From Stercorarius parasiticus (taxonomy: Eukaryota; Chordata; Aves; Charadriiformes; Stercorariidae): a stretch of 64,000 bases of DNA. The stretch spans positions 124,001 through 188,000 of the forward strand of contig VWZL01002043.1 of the NCBI GenBank assembly GCA_013396915.1, given 5' to 3'. The notes below the pieces were generated by a model. It saw only the letters and a program-made list of their open reading frames with translations, was not told where the DNA came from and did not search any database. Within the stretch, counting starts at the first letter, position 1. Every line of letters begins with the position of its first letter. The translations under genes and the position numbers were made by a program. Shown piece by piece: positions 51,701-60,700 of this stretch.

Positions 51701-54700
51701 CATAATTGAATACATGAAAACTTTAAAGACAAATTTTAATGTGTCTAAATTTTTCCTTATTGGCTTACGTAAGTAAATTAATGGGGTAGAGTTAGTTGCG
51801 TAACCTAGACAAAGTTTTCAGTGTGGAACTGATGAATCACCAAATTACCATATTAAGTAGGATTGAGTTCTGCCTTCCTCCATTCTCAAAATGTTACATC
51901 AGTGGTTTATATTAGTACCAACGTATAGAAGCCATACAGGTTTTTTTAATAGAAACTCAGTTTTGTGACACAAAGATTCACTAAGCTGGGATGTATCTCC
52001 GAGACATGAACATGTTTTTGGAGAGGTGAATGGCAGAAATTCAAAGGCCGATTCTCACTGAATGAAGCCCAGAATGGATTTGTCTTTACATGTTTGCTTC
52101 CTTTGTTTATCTTGAACCCTTACTGTGCAAGACAGCTGCTGTGCTATTGTTAAATATAACATTTGTAGTATATAATATTAGCTCCTTGGTCATAAATGTT
52201 AGGTTCCTGAGAGCTTCTTTTATTTCTATATAGCCAAATTTTTTAACAAGTCCAGGAAAAAGATGGCTTGTTAGTGAAGTAATTTTTTGTGCTTCTATAG
52301 ACTCTTCTTTGTTAAACAACATGTATATGAAAGAGGCTGGTAGTGAAAAATGAAAACAATTATCTAACATCATAATGAAATTAGTTATATATATTCTGTT
52401 TATGGAGATAAACATGTTCTTGTTCATTTTGAAATAACTATGTTTGGAAGACAACAGGAGAAAATATTCTGAAAAGAGATTAAATGTTCTTTGATATATG
52501 TTTCAGACAGTCTTCAGTGAAACTTAAATACCTATGATCATCTAGCAAAACTCTGTGTCACTGAACTGTAAGCTAACACAGGAAATTATAAGAACTTAAG
52601 TGCTCAGAGTTGCCCCAACAGCTGTGAGACATGTAACTTTTACAGCCTTGACAGGAAACAACTGAATAATCCATCCAGAATGATTTCCAGTGTCTGATTT
52701 TTGAAAAATATACATTTCTTTCTTGACGAAATGATAAATACAGCACCTTTTCTTTTTTATACGTGCATGTGGGAGCAACAGGTATTTTAGGTGATAGCCC
52801 TGTATCAGTAGGGTGGGGACCTTGAAGGCTCTACAAGCTGCAAATGGAATTGTGCTTAACAGTGTCATTGGTGGAGTGTCTCCCTCAAGCCATACAAAAG
52901 CAGAGAAGACGAGTGTGCGTGTTTTCCTCCAGTCTGTTTTGGTGTAAGAGTAAGGTGAAATATTAGTTTCTTCCCTCAGGTGGTGAGTTAGTCAATAAAG
53001 CAGTGAAAGGAGACAACTCTACACTTTAGCAGTCTCTTGCTTATGTTTAGGAAAGGTTTTTACAAGCTGAGACTGTTCTGACTACTTGATTTGAGAGTAT
53101 AAAGATTTCTAAAGAGCCTTACAGGTACAGAAGACTCTGTTAGTAGGTAGAAATACTAAATACTAAAATACTGAAAGATTCACCCTTTCTCAGTGTTTCA
53201 AACCTGCAGTCAGTGCACACTGGACACACTGCCAATCTGTGTGTGAAGCAATCCTCGCTGGCACCTACTGAAATACTCTCAAACATTTTTAAGTGGGCTC
53301 AAAATACAGACTACTTGTGAAGAGCTTCCAGCATAAAGTTTATCTGTATAGACCGCAACAGATAAATGGCTTTCCTTGCGTTCCTAGCTATTAAAATATT
53401 GATGAGAATTAACAATTTTTCTGCAGCATCCTCAGATCCAGAAGAAATCCCAGTATATCAAGTATCTTTGCTGTGATGATGTAAGGACTCTACACCAATG
53501 GATCAATGGCATCCGCATCGCTAAGGTAACCTCCTCTGGACAGTCCTGCACTGTTGTCATGAGTTGTTGTCATCTGTTTGAAACCATTTACATCTAACTT
53601 CCCTCTGTTTAACTATTGTGATTGTGAACTGTACAATCTTCTTGCATATTTCATTCCCTAGCAAAATTGTTAGGCTTTGTTGTTAACGATAATTCAGTAA
53701 TTGGGCCCTTTCTTGTTTCTGCTGCATCTCTGTCACGTGATAAAATTCTAACTGACGTCATGGCTAGATTTTAGCCAGCTCACTTAAAGATTTTAAAAAG
53801 AAGGTTTATGAGAAAAGAAGAGAATTGAGAAAACATAATTGTTTTCTAAGATCCCCGGGTTGGCTAAATTTATTCATTGGCCCATGTCTTGCTTGACACC
53901 CTCTCTTCTAGCATAAGTAAACTGTTTTTCTTTCTTTCAGCAGTTCACTAATAAAAAGGCAAAAGGTTGGGGTAAGGGAGCTGCCACTTTTGTTAAATAA
54001 AACAAAATGAAATTTGAACTGGATTAATGTTGCCAGAGCTCCTTCAAAAAGAGCCTGTTGTTTCTCTCTGGAGTGGGGGGAAAAATGGTGGAACAGAGAA
54101 GCCAGAGGTGGAGCTCAACAGTGTGAAAAGGATGCACACCCTATACAGTTGTTAAATTTGTTTGTCATTTTGCTTAGTACGGGAAGCAACTATACATGAA
54201 CTATCAGGAAGCACTGAAGAGAACAGAATCGGCATATGACTGGACTTCTTTGTCTAGCTCCAGTATCAAGTCAGGCTCCAGCTCATCTAGTTTGCCAGGT
54301 AATAATCTGATCTGTCTCATAATAGAAAGATTTGATTTACCTTTTTTATCATCTGCTATCTGGAGACCTCAGGAAAGACTATTGCAGAAAATGGACTGTT
54401 TCTCCAAAGTCTTTTATGCTATGTTTAGTCTAAAACATAGACTTCATGTTTAATATATATATATAAAAACGTATAAAAACCTATTTTATTATATTTCTTG
54501 CAGTGCTGTATGTATTTGGAACATACAGTACTTTCTTGTTCACCTCCAAAAAAGAATGTTTTTCTGATACTGAGAAGAGGGAACTTCCTTTCAAATTCCT
54601 GATGCCTTTATCTTCCCCTGTCTGAAAAGGGAAAGGAAATCTGTGTTTTAATGATACATAGAGACTTGTGGGTCTAGCTCATAAACTGATTTTGTTGATT

Positions 54701-57700
54701 GAAATATTTGAAATTGGAAAATGAGAAATAGTCTCTGCCCAAAGGCAAGATCCAAACAATGCCTTAGCGACAAACTTTGAAAATACTGTTTCTGTTCCTG
54801 TTGCAAACTGTGTGTGCCTGCAGTAACATGCTCCTGTTTACCTCTCAGCAGGACCAGGACTAGTTTTTTGTGGCACATAACATTTAAAAAATTGATGAAT
54901 GGTTTATATAGCCTCATTTCACTGTTCAGAGCTGACTGACACTCTGTCAGGTTATTCTGAACCCTCAGGGGCAACCTTCATTATTGAAGACAGGTTATTG
55001 TGTGAATGTGTTTCGCTCATCACAGAAACAGGTCAGGAAGTAATGCTACTGAATTGGAAAGGTTCAGGGAGTAGCCTGTGAGAATGAGCTAAGGAAATTC
55101 AGCCTCACTGGGAAGGCACCATATTTTTAGAACTGTGTGGAACAGCTTGCTGGGTGTAGCAGTAAATTCTCAATTACTGACAATTTCTCCATCCAAGCTG
55201 GGTGTTTTTCTGATAAAGTTTGTCTTGTGGGTGGCTGAGCCACAGCCCACCAGCCATGCATGTTCTGCCAGAGCTACAGTCCAGCCTGTGCCTAGATGCT
55301 CTTTTTCCCCAGGACAGTTTGGGACTAAAGAGAAGGCAGGTGCCAGGCTGGCTAAATCTGTCTGGCAGTGGCTGCTGCTGTCTTTTTAAGATACCCTGTG
55401 GACCCAGAGCGAGCATCATCTGCGTTTGTTGGTTGCAGGATGTGTATCACTCCTTCTCTTCCCTCGAGGAAAGGAGAGGGGGGAGGAATGGAGAGAAGCC
55501 TCGGCTAGCATAGTTTGCCTGTCCTCAGCCTATGCCCAGCGTCTGTGTCTAAGATTGTGCTGGGAAGGAGTGCTGGAGAGAGCAGGCTGCATGCATTGCA
55601 TGAAATGGGGCTCTTCCCAAAGTGCAGGAGCTGTACAGTGTTTCAGAACCGCTACAACTGCAGTGTGGTTTTACTCTGCAACATATCTGACATGCTGTCA
55701 TCTTCGTGGCGCTTCAGATTTGGTTAATACCAGGGATTTGTTGCACTGTTCTGTTTTCCAGACAGCAACGGCCTGGATGTGAGCTAGAGCTTATGCAGTA
55801 ATTAGGGGTATCAATGTCCTTTGGTGGGATAACATGTTTAATAAGTGTGACCAATAAATGTCACACAGAGTTGCATTATAAGGACACTGACTTTAGTTTT
55901 ACATTCAGAAACATGTGCTAACTGTTTCTTAACTTTCTTCCAAACAGAATCCCAATCAAATCATTCTAATCAGTCTGACAGTGGAGTTTCTGACACCCAG
56001 CCAGCTGGACATGTCCGGTCCCAAAGTATTGTCAGCTCCATGTTTTCCGAGGCCTGGAAACGAGGCACTCAACTGGAGGAATCCAGCAAGGTAACAAGAA
56101 GACTTTAGTTTGAGAACCAACGCCCAACAAAATGTACAAGACAGAGTGATACCACTTCTGCCTCTGTCTTGAGTGGTATTTCTTCTCGGGATTTCTTCTC
56201 TTTTTTACTCTATGTTATTGACATACACTGCCATATAATTGTTTTTTCAGGAATCACTTTTTCAGGGAATTCAGACCTGGAACCTTCTGTTCTTGCTTTT
56301 ATTTGTGTGCACAGAAGCCCTCTGTTCTTTGAAGGCATGATACAGCCCTTCCCATAGAATCCTATTGACTAATGTTGAATAAAGACAAAATAAAAAGATC
56401 AGCTGTTAACAAGTTGAATGAAATTCTTTCACTGAGATCTTTCTCCAGTTAACTAACCACATCTTTCCAACGGAAAGATGTGAATAACTGAGACCTGAAG
56501 GCAGGTGTACCTATTTAGGAAGTACTCCAGCGGTTTTTACTCAAATGTTTTCTATTATATTTGGTGAAAATGGAAACAGTAACCATAGATACGGTCTAAG
56601 CAAAAGTACTAAAATTGACAGCAATTGTGGATTGGGGCAGATCTGATATCTCTTGTTGAGAGTTACAGAAGATTTTATGCCATTGAAGCCTGGGGCTCAG
56701 GTCTGTTGTGGTTTGGTTGGTTTTCTGTCCTCTCTGTGGTAGTTGGCTGGTGCAGTTCCTGAGGAGTACTTCGAAACACAGCAGACTTGCTGCTTAAGCT
56801 ATGTTCACTCCTGTCAATTTTGAGTCTTTCCAAGACCCCAGGTTCAAGCTAGAGAAACAAGCTTTTTAAAACTAAAACCACAGGTCAGTACACCTGGCGT
56901 TGGTGCATCAGATAAGTGACTAAAAATAAGACACAATGTCACATTTTCAAATCAGAAAGCACACATGGCACAACGTGAAAGCTGACATGGCTGCATTCTT
57001 TGGGATTCCTAAGTTTTCTTCAGTGCCTGCTGGCTTGGAAATTGTCTGATTCTAATAATAATGTAGTATTTAGCTGAGGAATGTAGCTTGCTAAATTGTG
57101 ATCCACATTTTTCTACTGCATGAGTGCAACACCTGGTGCATGTTCATCAGCAGATGGGTCGTGTATGTGTACAGGGTGCATCATTTCTGCAGGAGCAGGG
57201 TAGATGCAAAAGATAAGGCACTTGAGTCTGTCTAGCATGTGTCTGACAGAGGTGAGAGAGTACTTGCTATGAGAACTGTAATTGTCTCCTGTTACTGTCT
57301 CCTAAAGTTTTGGTTTTAACGTGAAAATCTTGCTGCTACAAGCTCTCTGTGAGCTTTTAGAGAAAAGTTTGAGGTTTACCACTCCGGTCACTGCTGTTCT
57401 TATCAAGTCCATAGTGCTGCTGGCAATTGCTCATTTAAATAAACCCCAAGAATTTTTATGTTATCTGATTAAAGCCATTTTAAAAATAAAATACTCAGAC
57501 TGCTCCCTGTTGAGGGCCATCCGTGTTTCAAGATTTCATCAATTTGAATTCCTTTCTATGCACAAATCCAAGAAAAGGTATGAAAAGGTATATTTCTCTT
57601 CCTCGTGCGTAACACAGGTGAATGGATTGCCTGAAAACTTCCACAGAATCCAAATGAACCATGTAAAATTATAATCTGAAGCCATGTTAAAAAACTCTTG

Positions 57701-60700
57701 AGTAAATTGGTGACAAGTTTACTGTCAGTGAAACTGTAGTACATGCTTTTTTATCCTGTATAGGTCTGGCCCAAGGAACTTAAATAACTAATAAATCAGA
57801 CTGGCAGTGGAAAATGTTAAACTGTGTGGCAAGAAAGGAAACAACAGTGTTGAAAAAAACTGTAATTTCAGTTAAAAGGTAGTTGCAGTTGCAGTGATGT
57901 TGAGACATGCTGCTTTAGGCAGATTAGTCTCCAGACAGTTATTCTAGAGGTGGTTATTCCACAGTGCTTTGGTGACAAAGCTGGTGTAAGAAGTTCATAC
58001 GGGCAAGGTTGCTGCAGGTGGCAGAATTAATGGAGACTTGTCCAGCCTGTCCCTTCCCCTTCTGCAACCGCTTTCTCCCCCTGGTCGCCCTTGTCTCATG
58101 CTCTTCAGCAAGCTGGGCAGCACAGAACATGCTTTGGCTCAGCAGGGAGAGCACATTGAGGCGGGCTGGCCAGCAGGCCTGGGTGTTATGCTGGTTGGCC
58201 AGTGACTAACTGCTCGATAGGTTACAAATGGGTCAGTTCTGCCTGCTTTTCCCTCATTTCCCAGGTGCCAGTAACTTCACAACAATTTGTTGAAGTTGAA
58301 AATATATTGAGATTTCTAGCGGTTTGTCATATTTGACTGAAATTTGCTAACAAACCGAAAAGCAACCAGCATAAGAAAAGAGATAGCAAACAGTTCAATT
58401 GCAAAAGCTTGTTTTCTTAGGAAAAACAGCTAAAAAAAAATAGCACAGTTACTGTTTTAAAAAACAGATACTGTTCTTTTTATAGCATTTCTAAGAGTTC
58501 CAGATAGTCATTAAGATGCATGTTACAAATATGAATTTGAGAGTATGAAATAAGTAATTTTTCAAGACACACATAAGGAAATCACATAGTTTTAAAGATG
58601 AATAAGCACAATGATCTGTTTCAAACTTCTATAAACAAAGTATCACTGAGTATCTTTCTGGTTGTGGAAATTTAATTTGCTGTGGAGATGGAAGGGGCTC
58701 CCCCTCCTGAGGTGCACAGTGTTCTTTTCCCTATCCTGCGTGTTTGATTTACTAACTGCGAAAATGACTGTCTTTCATGCCTATGAGGAAAATTCCTCTC
58801 AGTTTCAAATATATCTAAGATTAAAACCCCCACCTTTTCCAAAATGCGGGTAATCTGTCCACTTCATATTTTGAAAGATTGCTGTTTGCCTAAAGAATAC
58901 TTTATTCATCTGTTCACGTTCTTCACAGTTGGGCAGTGAAGATCTCATTATGTCTCATTTTGCGTGTTAGATTTTGAACACGGTATTTCAAATGGGATGC
59001 TACAACAGGCATCAAAATGCGTACTCACTGTGTGTGCTTTAAGTGACAAATTCAAGATTCTCCAAGATCTTGCCATTCAGGGGTAGCTATTCTGTTATGC
59101 CTCGGTCTCCCTCTCTCTCTGTTTTATGCCGCTTTTATTTTTCCTGTTGCCTTTTGCTGTCTCAGGTGTCAAAAGTGAAGCTCAGCACAGCTAAGGTCAG
59201 CACACCCATGGTGCCTTATACAGGGCACAATTAAGGTCAGGTGGTGCTACTTGAAAATTCATTAACCTGGGTGATTGGGAGAATGGTAATTTACAGACTA
59301 ACACTTGCAAGAGATCAAGATTTCTTTCCTGTTTTATTATGTCAACACCTTGATTTAGCTACAGAACTTGGTTACACTCTTGCCTTCCAGACGTAATGTG
59401 ACAGGTAGAGTCACCCCTTGTGTGTTGTAAATCACTTTGTTGTTTCTGACTCTAATCCTTTTGGTGTTTTTCTGCGCATATAGAAGCTCTGTGCACCTGT
59501 GTTTAGAACAAAGCAATGTGCAAATGTGCTCATACTGTGCAAAGGCGCATAACTGGGCTAACTTGTGGCAAAGTATCTACTAATGAAGGATATAGGTACT
59601 CAGTGTGGTCAGTTGCCATGTTGGTATTGCATTTCTAAGGCATGTTTCTGTGCTGTGCACTGAAATTCACAACTTAGGCTGTAGCCAAACCACTTTGCAT
59701 TAGGAGGATGTTTATACATTTGAGTAATGCGATTATCTGTTTAATTTTTAACAGGAATGTAGGCTTACAATTTTAGAGAAACAATTTAACTTGAGCAAAA
59801 CCCACCAAGTGGACTAAAACATTGCCTGCTGCTCTCCCATTGCTCCTTCCCTTAGTCAGCTTTTCCCCATCTTTCCTTTCTTTTTTCTGCTTAACATGAT
59901 GGTTGCATGCATAGCTTTTCTTTCCCAAGCTAAGTTTCTTTTGCAGATCTCTAAACATTTCCTTGTGGGGAAATTTTCATAGGAAACCTCAGTTCTCCCC
60001 ATTTTTCCTCATTTTTTTCCTTGCCAGTCTTGAATATCAGAGCATGTGGAGTGAAAGGATCTCAGTAATACTCTTGCATAGAGCTTCCTCTTCACGTGTT
60101 TTAGAGCAGTTTGGGATTTCTGCATTTTGTACCACTGAACAGTGTGAGGCCTGAGCTAACCGACGTAAAGGCATGACCGATGCTCTGGGAGGCCATGTAT
60201 GGCTTAACTCTGGTCTTACTGAGCTGAGGAGATGTCCACTGAGTCTCTCGCTCTGCCTGATGTCCTCTGTCATGGCCTGTGGTGTGCTCTCTGGGTCATT
60301 ATACTTGCCCAGAGGAGGACCAGCGATTCTCACAGGGTAGAGCTGCCTGCCCCTCAGGGGTGACATGGCTGGTGTATTTTCTCCCTGACATTCAGCCTCG
60401 CTTGGACCAGACCTGGCTCCTCTGGGTCTCGCCGGCTGCCCTCCCTGCCTGCCTGCTCCGGGCCTGACAGCGTATGGAGTTGTCTCTTGCTGCATTGTTT
60501 TGCTAATACTTCCTGCATGCTGTAACCTGCCACTTAATTTTTAATGACAGGCACATTTAGACCTTGACTTTATAATCTCTTTGTCTCTCTCCCTCCCTCC
60601 CTCTCTCCCTCTCTTATCTTTCTCTTTTTCTCCCTTTCCACTTTCACTAAAAATCCCTTCCCAATAGGCCCGAATGGAGCCCACAGGTCGCCCCTTCATG

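Larger units (their letters stand above)
56091..60667 (+). other. RAPH1 intron (4.58 kb) before the last exon
   Basis: Mostly AT-rich, with G+C-richer patches at about 58000-58210 and 60130-60480. It also has an exon-like in-frame 30-nt element at 59166-59195 (see findings). The 3' end is a long C/T tract (60576-60640) that leads into the acceptor cccaatag. Confidence 0.85.

Noticed and set aside
57321..57674. 117-codon open frame in the last intron
   Set aside because: Starts with GTG, has no recognisable motif, and lies in AT-rich sequence where such frames occur by chance.
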